Made by a program: the position numbers and the translations under genes. Positions 1 to 5,591 of a DNA stretch of 6,111 nt are shown here, piece after piece; the first letter of the stretch is position 1; each line of letters starts with the position of its first letter. Source of the DNA: Methanobacterium sp. (GTDB taxonomy: Archaea > Methanobacteriota > Methanobacteria > Methanobacteriales > Methanobacteriaceae). A model generated the notes under the pieces. The model saw only the letters and a list, made by a program, of their open reading frames with translations. It had not been told where the DNA came from and did not search any database. The stretch covers positions 2,547 through 8,657 of the forward strand of contig PMMV01000108.1 of assembly GCA_003162115.1 (NCBI GenBank), in the 5' to 3' direction.

Positions 1-250
1 TTTCGATTGGCCATTGGAACTCATTCATACTGGTTTCAAATTGTTTTAGACCTTTATCAGTTGTAATATAGAGACATGGCTCTCCATTTAAAAGTCCTTG
101 GTATGTGAATTGATTGGCAAATATTGATTTACCTGTTTTTGCTGGGCCATAAACTAATGTGGCTGTATTTTCGGGGATCCCACCAGTTCCACCATTTGAA
201 CGTGTGAGTTCTTCAAATCCTGAAATTCCAGATTCAATACATGGAATCAT
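1..250 (-). CDS. RAD55/KaiC-like P-loop ATPase, N-terminal part (runs off the window)
   Basis: The visible 83 codons are the start of a RecA-superfamily ATPase of the RAD55/KaiC-like group. The opening ([14 protein letters not shown]) resembles the usual lead-in of this family before a Gly-rich turn (GGTGGIP, residues 20-26). An intact Walker A follows, YGPAKTGKS, with K41 and S42, and then a strand (CLYITTD, about 59-65) like the YVTTE strand of KaiC-type domains. ATP binding is therefore expected; the Walker B and the rest lie outside the window. The start is the ATG at 250, with GGTGAT at 255-260 four bases upstream. The first 17 bases overlap the end of the preceding fusion gene, so the two are probably translated in coupling and belong to one operon with the Roadblock gene. 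Its job is probably to act as the catalytic ATPase beside the degenerate domain of its neighbour; that is inference. Confidence 0.88.
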   Translation of the reverse strand, partial: MIPCIESGISGFEELTRSNGGTGGIPENTATLVYGPAKTGKSIFANQFTYQGLLNGEPCLYITTDKGLKQFETSMNEFQWPIE

Positions 251-1430
251 TTTTATCACCATATAAAATTTTCAATAATGTATCAAGTGCCATTTCTACA
301 CCATTATTTTCACTTACAATCGTTGGAATTATAGGAATATCCTTATCCAGTTTCATAGCTTCTCGAATCTCTTCAGGAGATAGAGCTCCTGGCAGGTCCT
401 GTTTGTTTGCAACTATTATCTTTGGAATGGCCTCGGCTTGTGTTTTGTTTATCATTTCCTTTGCCCTACCAAATGTTTGAGGAGCGCTCGAGTCCACCAA
501 AATAAATGCTCCAACAGCTTCTTTGGCCAGCACATCTAACATTAGATCGAAACGTTCCTGACCCGGAGTTCCAAATATATCAGCAACAAAACCATTATGA
601 TCTACGTGACCAATATCCATTGCAATGGTTGTTGGAAACTTTTCAAGTGCCATTCTATCTACAGAGACTGATTCTTCTGATATTAATTCGACAAAACTTG
701 ATTTTCCAGCGTTATATGGTCCGGTAACAAGAATTTTGGGTATGTAAATCTTAACTCCACCGGGCTGTAGAACAAAGAACAGCACCATATTATTTTTAGG
801 ATGTGGCCAAGATGCACTTGTGACCATGAATCCCTGACCTATAATCACACGTTCCTCAATACTAGTTAAACTTACAACACTGTCAACAGTACTTTTCAAT
901 GCATCTACCAGTTCTTGTTTGTAGCCCCATTTGGTAAATATGTAAACTAAAACGGTTTTATTAGCCCTAGCACGTTCATTCCAATTATTTATAATCTCGA
1001 TGATTTTGTCGTCCTCAAGATAATCTATTAGGGTCGATATATTATTAATTACTCCTACACCATCAGAAACATCATCTATGGCTTTAAGAACAACTTCTTC
1101 TATCTGGGATAATTCATCTATTGAATATTTACCCATTGGAGGGATTCCTATAAAGTTTGAGCTTCCATCTATGAAGAAAGCCTTTCCTTCTTCTAGATAT
1201 TTTTCAAGGTTCCAACCATACCTGTTGAATTCGTATATTATATTATGGGGTTCTGTAACATTTGTGAAGATAAAACCATTATATCCATCTTCAATTACAC
1301 CATTTAGGATTTGATACCCAAAGGCTTCACATTCTACACCTGGAACTGCACAAAAAAGTATTGATGATCCTGCTGGTATTCCTCCACCTAGAAACTCATC
1401 GAGTTTTGGGATATGAGTTTTTTTCATCAT
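234..1430 (-). CDS. Fusion protein: degenerate RAD55/KaiC-like domain plus COG2229/CvnD-type small GTPase
   Basis: Two P-loop domains in one chain; residues are numbered from the GTG one codon upstream of the chosen start. Residues about 5-225 follow the RAD55/KaiC pattern ([20 protein letters not shown]), but the Walker A position reads AVPGVECEA, lacking the Lys and Ser/Thr, and the Walker B-like strand ends VINNIS with Asn where Asp is usual. This half probably does not hydrolyse ATP. Residues about 230-392 are a small GTPase: G1 GPYNAGKSS (238-246), a Thr pair in PTTIAMD (G2), FGTPGQERF (287-295, G3 region), NKQD (343-346, G4), and a weak G5 at IVSEN. The FGTPGQ form, with no DTAGQ Asp, is what I know from COG2229 GTPases such as Streptomyces CvnD. 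No signal peptide or membrane helix is seen, so it is cytoplasmic. I place the start at ATG 1430, overlapping the Roadblock stop as TGATG with GGGAG at 1438-1442; GTG 1433 and ATG 1427 are alternatives. Roadblock proteins are known regulators of such GTPases. Confidence 0.9.
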   Translation of the reverse strand: MMKKTHIPKLDEFLGGGIPAGSSILFCAVPGVECEAFGYQILNGVIEDGYNGFIFTNVTEPHNIIYEFNRYGWNLEKYLEEGKAFFIDGSSNFIGIPPMGKYSIDELSQIEEVVLKAIDDVSDGVGVINNISTLIDYLEDDKIIEIINNWNERARANKTVLVYIFTKWGYKQELVDALKSTVDSVVSLTSIEERVIIGQGFMVTSASWPHPKNNMVLFFVLQPGGVKIYIPKILVTGPYNAGKSSFVELISEESVSVDRMALEKFPTTIAMDIGHVDHNGFVADIFGTPGQERFDLMLDVLAKEAVGAFILVDSSAPQTFGRAKEMINKTQAEAIPKIIVANKQDLPGALSPEEIREAMKLDKDIPIIPTIVSENNGVEMALDTLLKILYGDKNDSMY

Positions 1431-1807
1431 CACAATTCTCCCAGAATTTCTTCAACTTGAGCTGACCTTGTTTCCATTTCGTAGAAAATAAGTCCAATTT
1501 GAGCATCAGGTTCCGTTAAAACAGTTAATATGGCTTTAAAACCTGCAGGAATTAGTACTATGGTTCCTTTTTCGGTTTTAACCGAGATTTGAGACACTGT
1601 GCCTGTACTCATCTGTCCTGATGCAGCTTCTGCAGCACCCATTATTGTGGAGCACAGTGCTGAAAATATCCGGGCATCCACATCCGGTGGTGTCCTTGAA
1701 TTTATCAGAAGACCTTCCTTAGAAACAATACCACAAGCCTTTATTTGCCCTACCCGAAGTAGATCTGTAAGTACATCATCCAATCTTTCCTTTTTGGTTT
1801 TAGTCAT
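1430..1807 (-). CDS. Roadblock/LC7-domain protein (MglB/CvnB-like)
   Basis: A 125-residue single-domain protein covering the whole Roadblock/LC7 fold. An N-terminal helix ([20 protein letters not shown]) leads into a strand/turn ([20 protein letters not shown]). A central helix rich in small residues ([20 protein letters not shown]) follows, then two strands ([18 protein letters not shown] and [16 protein letters not shown]) and a C-terminal helix ([13 protein letters not shown]). Family members dimerise and act as activators or scaffolds for Ras-like GTPases; the overlapping downstream gene supplies such a GTPase, so a functional pair is likely. The start is ATG 1807, with AGGAG at 1813-1817 five bases upstream; the in-frame GTG at 1813 would fall on the ribosome-binding site. 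It is the first gene of the operon. Length and architecture are normal and nothing is broken. Confidence 0.92.
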   Translation of the reverse strand: MTKTKKERLDDVLTDLLRVGQIKACGIVSKEGLLINSRTPPDVDARIFSALCSTIMGAAEAASGQMSTGTVSQISVKTEKGTIVLIPAGFKAILTVLTEPDAQIGLIFYEMETRSAQVEEILGEL

Positions 1808-1860
1808 ATACACTCCTACAAATCATTACGGTTACTAGTAAAATTTCTTATAACCATAAT

Positions 1861-1869
1861 TATTATAAA
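1861..1869 (-). promoter_or_regulatory. TATA box for the Roadblock-GTPase-ATPase operon
   Basis: On the minus strand this reads TTTATAATA, close to the methanogen TATA consensus. Transcription would start roughly 25 bases further on, near 1838, leaving a leader of about 30 bases that carries the AGGAG site. A second candidate, TTATAAG at about 1846-1852, would give a leader of only about 15-20 bases. The call is from sequence only; no start site is known. Confidence 0.5.
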
Positions 1870-2148
1870 TTGGTATTTTTATTATATTTAGAAATATCGT
1901 TTTAGCTCTTAAAATTTAAGTATGATACTATTATTAGCTTCATTCCTCTAATTATTACATATGAAACTAGATGATAATAATTAATCGTTGTCGAAAATTT
2001 ATAATGTGGATCATTCCATAATCTTAGACTAATACAATTAATAGTTTTATATATATGGAATAATTAAATGTTATTGTTTGCAAATAACCATAATTACCTC
2101 ATTTAATCCATTCAACAGAAAGGCGATCTCTTTTAATATTAATTTATT
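1870..2148. other. AT-rich spacer, no gene seen
   Basis: I find no convincing coding frame on either strand between the Roadblock operon promoter and the ribosome-binding site at 2149. The stretch holds the TATA-like run at 2045-2056 and an 8-bp inverted repeat (ATTCCATA at 2013-2020, TATGGAAT at 2054-2061), one arm of which overlaps that TATA run. Confidence 0.6.
2045..2056 (+). promoter_or_regulatory. Candidate TATA box for the broken membrane-protein gene
   Basis: TTTTATATATAT lies about 90 bases upstream of a strong GGAGGAG site. Transcription would start near 2080. In this AT-rich spacer such a run can arise by chance, so support is moderate to low. Confidence 0.35.
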
Positions 2149-2155
2149 GGAGGAG
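2149..2155 (+). promoter_or_regulatory. Strong ribosome-binding site GGAGGAG without a start codon
   Basis: GGAGGAG is followed after eight bases by ATC at 2164-2166, exactly where an ATG would be expected. Reading from that ATC gives a membrane-helix frame. Other nearby start codons (TTG 2156, GTG 2168) lead to stops within a few codons. The site therefore marks the original start of the pseudogene that follows. Confidence 0.7.
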
Positions 2156-2163
2156 TTGATTTC

Positions 2164-2359
2164 ATCTGTGTAAATTTATTCTATGCAATATTCACTTGTT
2201 TGTTAATTGGAGTATTATGTGGTCTTGTATTTTTTTGTTTGGGATTTGATTAACAACTCTTTCCCTGTTTCACATGCAATTAATGCAGTGATTAATGGTG
2301 GCATTATATTTGGGCTATTAGGTTTCATTTTAGGACTAATAAACGGTAGAATGAAATAA
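2164..2359 (+). pseudogene. Broken small two-helix membrane protein
   Basis: Joining two frames gives a protein of about 64 residues with two hydrophobic segments: NLFYAIFTCLLIGVLCGLVF, then after a polar loop (NNSFPVSHAINAV) GGIIFGLLGFILGLI, ending NGRMK. Two lesions are visible. The initiation position is ATC instead of ATG, eight bases after a GGAGGAG site. The first frame also runs out at TAA 2251-2253, while the second half continues one base further on; the shift fits one extra T in the T7 run at 2230-2236. A GTG at 2219 could still start a 46-residue product with only the second helix, but it has no ribosome-binding site. I do not recognise the family. It converges on the broken pilin operon, whose last gene ends 16 bases away. 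Confidence 0.6.
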
Positions 2360-2375
2360 TATTTTGTTTGTAACA

Positions 2376-2870
2376 TTAAACCCATACAACTTCTGAAGTT
2401 GTTATATAATATCTATCCGAAAATGCAGGGTTATAATAAATATTGGTTAAATTTTCTGTATTAAAGGAATCACAAATACACTTACGTACATAGTAATTTA
2501 TTCTATCCCCAATACAGTTTCTATCATCGAAATATTCTAAGGAAGGAGCTGAAGCATATATTTTGAGTTTAATTTTGTTCTTTCTGTAAGTTGGATCATA
2601 CCCACCTTTTTCGTGTCCTACTCTTATAAAAGTAACCTTAGATCCTGTTTTAAGTCTTGGATGGATTTCCACCTAATCTTTGAATGTTTCATATGGATAA
2701 ACAGCCAAACTAACTATTTAGGTTCCTAATAATGCCCCACTACTTGTAGCTGCCATTATACTGTTTAATTCGTTGATATCATATACCATGGGAATTATTG
2801 AAAATGCAACCAAAATACTGAACCCCAATATTAATATGTATCCAATTGAATACTGACCATAAAAATCCAT
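2376..2870 (-). pseudogene. Pilin-like protein with class III signal peptide, two in-frame stops
   Basis: One frame of 164 codons reads through from ATG 2870 (GGAG seven bases upstream) to the TAA at 2376-2378, interrupted by TAA at 2718-2720 (codon 51) and TAG at 2673-2675 (codon 66). The N-terminus (MDFYGQYSIGYILILGFSIL) has the Gly-Gln junction and hydrophobic stretch of an archaeal class III signal peptide, usually cut between G and Q by an EppA-type prepilin peptidase; here G replaces the usual Glu of QxSxEY. The rest is a mature domain with conserved-looking Cys residues (DRNC, RKCICDSF) and an intact C-terminus (TTSEVVWV). GTG 2672 could start a 98-residue tail, but that would lack the signal and has no ribosome-binding site. 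The gene follows the other pilin-like gene by 41 bases, so they formed one operon. Export and pilus or surface assembly is inferred from the signal type only. Confidence 0.72.
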
Positions 2871-2911
2871 TTAAATACTCCGTAGCCTTGTAATAAAATA
2901 TCTCAATAAAA

Positions 2912-3345
2912 TTAGATTCTTTTTATGATAATATTTATATGATCATGTTCATCTTTGATATTAGAGATATTATAGGTTTTATTAGGTTCTAATACTACAT
3001 TTGAACCATATTTTCTATTCGTGATCCTCATGGGTGTGATATATGCAGTAGCAATTTTGCTCATAAATCTAACATAAACTCCTGTTTAATTAACTGTAAA
3101 GTTGTAATGTTTACTTGATATGGTAGCTGGCATTTTGAAGATGATAGAGCATCCTCTACCACCAGAATATACTATTTCAAATATTTCTGCAACATTTTCG
3201 GTAAGGACTTTTGCATCGGAAATTTCATGAACAGAGTTTGCTGTGTCAATTCTATTCCTGATTATGGCACTATACAATGAACTGTTAATATTATTAGCAT
3301 TGATGTCAACAAAAAATCAGTACCGACCCATCCATTCTTATTCAT
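2912..3345 (-). pseudogene. Second pilin-like protein, frameshift plus in-frame stop
   Basis: The frame opens at ATG 3345 with a short hydrophilic lead and a membrane stretch (MNKNGWVGTDFLLTSMLIIL). The body then continues one base out of phase from about 3300-3277 (SSLYSAIIRNRIDTANSVHE), which fits a one-base deletion. The body reads to TAA 3086-3088 and continues in the same frame (TGVYVRFMSKIATAYITP, then LEPNKTYNISNIKDEHDH) to TAA 2912-2914. Repaired length is about 144 residues. The layout of a short basic head, one N-terminal helix and a beta-rich tail is that of small archaeal pilin-like surface proteins; the Gly-Gln junction seen in its neighbour is not clear here. It is first in a two-gene operon with the class III pilin-like gene. 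Lesions of two kinds indicate a dead gene rather than a single sequencing slip. Confidence 0.62.
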
Positions 3346-3433
3346 TTAATCACATTTTTTTTAATAACTTATTAGATATTTCCAATAATTTGATGATTTC
3401 AATAGGAAATAGTAATTTTTATTAAGATAAATA

Positions 3434-3449
3434 ACTATAAATACTATAA
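3434..3449. promoter_or_regulatory. TATA region usable on both strands, with repeated ACTATAA
   Basis: On the minus strand TATTTATAG (3435-3443) lies about 90 bases before the ATG of the first pilin-like pseudogene. On the plus strand TATAAATA (3436-3443) lies about 55 bases before the ATG of a short frame with a strong ribosome-binding site. ACTATAA occurs twice with a 9-base period (3434-3440, 3443-3449). A shared or divergent promoter is plausible but unproven. Confidence 0.4.
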
Positions 3450-3498
3450 CTTTTACATATAAAATGAAACATATGAATTATAAAAATAAGAGGTGAAA

Positions 3499-3537
3499 AT
3501 GACTTTAATTAGGATATCTCTCTTAATAATATTTTAA
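3499..3537 (+). CDS. 13-codon reading frame behind a strong ribosome-binding site
   Basis: GAGGTGA at 3490-3496 sits just before ATG 3499, a match to the archaeal anti-Shine-Dalgarno better than most in this window. The frame encodes MTLIRISLLIIF and ends at TAA. The product would be a tiny hydrophobic peptide. It may instead be the surviving start of a gene whose rest has decayed: the following codons (NNDLLPAISYFLNRN) stay open for a little before several stops. I recognise no family and cannot tell these options apart. Confidence 0.3.
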   Translation: MTLIRISLLIIF

Positions 3538-3731
3538 ATTTATAATAATGATTTATTGCCAGCTATATCTTATTTTCTTAATAGAAATAGCTAATAAATT
3601 TGATGAAATATTTAAATTGATGATATATATTTAATTAAAATTATCCCTTCAATAAAAGATTCGAGAGACCCCTTTATAAAGATCATTGCATAATTTTTTC
3701 ATAATACTTTTAATGAACGATATTAATTATC
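3538..3731. other. AT-rich spacer, no gene seen
   Basis: Both strands are dense with stops. The only compositional break is a short GC-richer patch around 3660-3675 (TTCGAGAGACCCC). It folds into no structure I recognise and fits no tRNA. Confidence 0.55.
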
Positions 3732-3740
3732 TATAAATTA
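3732..3740 (+). promoter_or_regulatory. TATA box upstream of the THUMP pseudogene
   Basis: TATAAATTA would direct initiation near 3762, about 35 bases before the probable original ATG at 3798. Spacing and sequence are typical for methanogens, but the background is AT-rich. Confidence 0.4.
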
Positions 3741-3797
3741 TTACATATTATTACAGTAAATGGAGTGTTTAGGATCAATTCAACTGAAAAATTTGAC

Positions 3798-4293
3798 ATG
3801 ATAGTAATGTTTAATAGAACGTGATAATGATGAATTAGATGACGAATTACTTGGAATTAAAGAAATAAAACATATACTTGATAATATTAATATAAAATTC
3901 TATATCAAAGAATCTGAATGTGCAGATGTTGTTTTAGTGGAATTTGGAACCAATTCTTCTGAAGCGGCAATAAAACTTATGACCACTCCTACAAAAAGGA
4001 TATCATGGGCAATACCAATTAACATTGTAGAAAAAACTAATCTTGAAGCTATACTAAATAAAGTCTAAGATTTATCTCGTGAAAAAACTAATTCTGTTGA
4101 CTCTTTTTTTGTTAAATGCAATGTAATGAATAAGAATAAGTTGAGAGCATGAGATAAAAAAAATGCTGTTAAAGAAGAGTTAATAAACTCAGGATTGAAC
4201 TTCAATGATAATAATCCTAAATGGAACATTTATGTAGAAGTAATAGGAGAAAATACGGGAATTAGCATATTAAGATCAGGCTATTTAAATTAA
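3798..4293 (+). pseudogene. Broken THUMP-domain protein (TAN1-like tRNA-acetylation partner family)
   Basis: Repaired, this is a protein of about 165 residues. It opens FDMIVMFNR and continues ERDNDELDDELLGIKEIKHI, VVLVEFGTNSSEAAIKLM and RISWAIPINIVEK, then a THUMP-like end: DSFFVKCNV, a helix (KKNAVKEELINSG) and WNIYVEVIGENTGISIL. That last motif is the part I recognise from archaeal THUMP proteins related to yeast Tan1, which bind tRNA and assist cytidine acetylation. Three lesions are visible. A +1 shift lies between 3798 and 3823, where loss of GA from an original AGAGAA would explain FNR-ERD. TAA stands at 4066-4068 and TGA at 4150-4152. No clear ribosome-binding site precedes ATG 3798; a GTG at 3765 in the same frame is an alternative. 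An active copy elsewhere in the genome is possible but cannot be seen here. Confidence 0.68.
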
Positions 4294-4337
4294 AGTTGCA
4301 TGTACAACTAATACATAAAATTGGATCAACATTATCA

Positions 4338-4345
4338 TTTTTTTT
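4338..4345 (+). terminator. T8 run after the THUMP pseudogene
   Basis: A run of eight T lies 45 bases after the last stop of the plus-strand pseudogene. Archaeal termination commonly uses such T tracts without a hairpin, and I see no hairpin. Confidence 0.45.
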
Positions 4346-4351
4346 AATAAC

Positions 4352-4373
4352 TAAAAAAATAAAATAAAAAAAA
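4352..4373 (-). terminator. T-rich terminator of the Ig-like/pseudomurein-binding gene
   Basis: Read on the minus strand this is a T8-A-T4-A-T7 tract, about 50 bases past the stop of the secreted-protein gene. It abuts the T8 run serving the opposite strand, so the two converging units have back-to-back T-tract terminators. Confidence 0.55.
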
Positions 4374-4389
4374 TAGGTTAAATTAGACT

Positions 4390-4421
4390 ATTTTAAGAAT
4401 CTAATAACTCATTTTAAGAAT
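4390..4421. repeat. 11-bp direct repeat ATTTTAAGAAT
   Basis: Two identical copies, at 4390-4400 and 4411-4421, have a 21-base period just past the stop of the secreted-protein gene. It is short and AT-rich; no function is evident. Confidence 0.3.
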
Positions 4422-4424
4422 GTA

Positions 4425-5243
4425 TCATGCTTTTATTAGATACACATTTGAGCCCACTGCTTTGCATTTTCCGCACAGACAGAAATCTGCACCACAATTG
4501 GCACAAGTCCATTCTCCCTCGTAGGTGTGTTTTGGGTTGTAGATTAAACATCCATAACAATGGCATAGGGGACAGTAATCCATATATGTTCCGCCGGTTT
4601 TAAACCAGCCTAAACAACAGGAATTCCATCCATAAGCTGTCACTGTACCAGCGTTGGATTTATTCTTAGCAGATGCTTTATGAGTAATAATTTTCAAGCC
4701 TTGTGTCGCAATGATTGTCTGAAAATTTTTTATAGCTATCTTTTTGGTACCAAAATTTACATAGTTTGGCAATCGATTGTGTGTATTGTAGAACTTCTGT
4801 GTTCTAGATAGACCGTTCTTCATCTGTGCCAGTGTTATAGGAGATACAGTGAAATAAGTTGAATACTCTGAATTACCGTTTCCTGTCCGGTCAATTACAC
4901 AATTTGCATTTAGGATAAGATTATATTTTGCTCCGATTTTTAATGGAGTTTTAGGTGTGATAGTCAATGATTTCCCGCTGATAGAATTTTTAATGGGCAC
5001 AAGAGATTTACCATTTTTAAGTTCTATCAAATTTGATCCAGCATTTACTGTTTCACTGAATGTTATTTTGATTGGTTTGCTTTTCAATATTATAGTATTA
5101 TTTGCAGGGTTCACAGCTGTAATTTCAGGATGTATTTGATTCGCTGTGTCAGCTGTGACATTTGCGGCTGACGAAGTATTGACATTCAAAACAAGTGCTA
5201 ATCCAAATAATAATATCACTGATAATAGTAATTTTCCCTTAAT
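4425..5243 (-). CDS. Secreted wall protein: Ig-like domain, pseudomurein-binding repeat, Cys-rich tail
   Basis: Residues are numbered from GTG 5219. A signal peptide ends near SSAAN (16-20). Residues about 30-126 are an SbsA-type Ig-like domain (ITAVNPANNTIILKSKPIKI, ITFSETV, LTITPKTPLKIGAKYNLIL). Residues about 127-175 fit a pseudomurein-binding repeat (LAQMKNGLSRTQKFYNTHNR, LPNYVNFGTKKIAIKNFQTI), which attaches proteins to the methanobacterial cell wall. The tail (199-252) has eleven Cys, including CPLCHCYGC (216-224) and CANCGADFCLCGKC (239-252), and may bind metal or form disulfides. The first ordinary start is GTG 5219, but it has no ribosome-binding site and cuts off the basic head of the signal peptide. 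Eight codons upstream, ATT 5243 lies seven bases after GGAGG (5251-5255) and would give (M)KGKLLLS, a proper signal-peptide start. I therefore place the start there: either a rare AUU start or an ATG lost by mutation. The protein otherwise looks intact. Confidence 0.85.
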   Translation of the reverse strand: MKGKLLLSVILLFGLALVLNVNTSSAANVTADTANQIHPEITAVNPANNTIILKSKPIKITFSETVNAGSNLIELKNGKSLVPIKNSISGKSLTITPKTPLKIGAKYNLILNANCVIDRTGNGNSEYSTYFTVSPITLAQMKNGLSRTQKFYNTHNRLPNYVNFGTKKIAIKNFQTIIATQGLKIITHKASAKNKSNAGTVTAYGWNSCCLGWFKTGGTYMDYCPLCHCYGCLIYNPKHTYEGEWTCANCGADFCLCGKCKAVGSNVYLIKA

Positions 5244-5545
5244 TATACCGCCTCCGTGTCCGGTTCTTCAAAATAACCCCAGTCATCAATAGAACATTGG
5301 ACATAAATTAAATGACACTCAATAACATATAAATGTTGTGGTTTAAAATTCGAAAAAACCACGTATTGGGGTTCTGTTTTTAAATTAAAGCGGTCTAAAA
5401 CTCTTTCATATTTGATGATATCAGATGAGTTACATACAATGTTATTTTTAGATAAGCGGGCATATTTAAACTCTATTAAAAAAATAACACACCTAAGAAT
5501 CTTAACATCAATACATGCTCTTCTTTGAAATTTAGAAAAACTAAC
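5243..5545 (-). pseudogene. 100-codon open frame with no usable start; remnant upstream gene
   Basis: A frame of 100 sense codons runs from just after TGA 5546-5548 to TAA 5243-5245. It contains no ATG or TTG and one late GTG (about codon 63). The composition looks coding in the last half (IIKYERVLDRFNLKTEPQYV, FSNFKPQHLYVIECHLIYVQ, CSIDDWGYFEEPDTEAV), in contrast with the surrounding AT-rich sequence. Its stop overlaps the start position of the secreted-protein gene (TAATT where TAATG would be usual), and its last codons contain that gene's GGAGG site, the layout of an operon partner. The 5' end may have been lost or moved out of frame; the T7 run at about 5478-5484 on the minus strand is one possible slip point. 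I recognise no family. Confidence 0.45.
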
Positions 5546-5591
5546 TCAAAATGTATAAATTAATCAATTAATGCTTCAAATTAAACTATTT

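Noticed and set aside
241..1314. Plus-strand open frames opposite the GTPase fusion (for example 241-480, 506-727, 1078-1314)
   Set aside because: They lie antisense to a well-supported gene, lack ribosome-binding sites and resemble no protein.
1599..1838. Plus-strand frame opposite the Roadblock gene
   Set aside because: It is antisense to the conserved Roadblock domain and its composition reflects that gene.
2013..2061. 8-bp inverted repeat ATTCCATA/TATGGAAT as a transposon end or operator
   Set aside because: The arms are short, AT-rich and 33 bases apart, with no transposase or target duplication nearby.
3243..3425. Plus-strand 60-codon frame opposite the pilin-like pseudogene
   Set aside because: It is antisense to a frame with recognisable pilin-like layout and has no ribosome-binding site.
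2376..4293. Stop-codon recoding (for example pyrrolysine at TAG 2673-2675)
   Set aside because: TAA, TAG and TGA all interrupt frames here, and frameshifts accompany them; recoding of one codon cannot explain this, whereas gene decay can.
2149..4293. Pure sequencing error as the cause of the broken frames
   Set aside because: Indels in T runs could be errors, but the in-frame stops look like base substitutions, and the long frames at 234-1430 and 4425-5219 are clean. Reads would still be needed to exclude it fully.
4957..5139. Plus-strand hydrophobic frame opposite the Ig-like domain
   Set aside because: It is antisense to an intact gene; hydrophobic shadow frames are expected opposite Lys/Asn-rich sequence.
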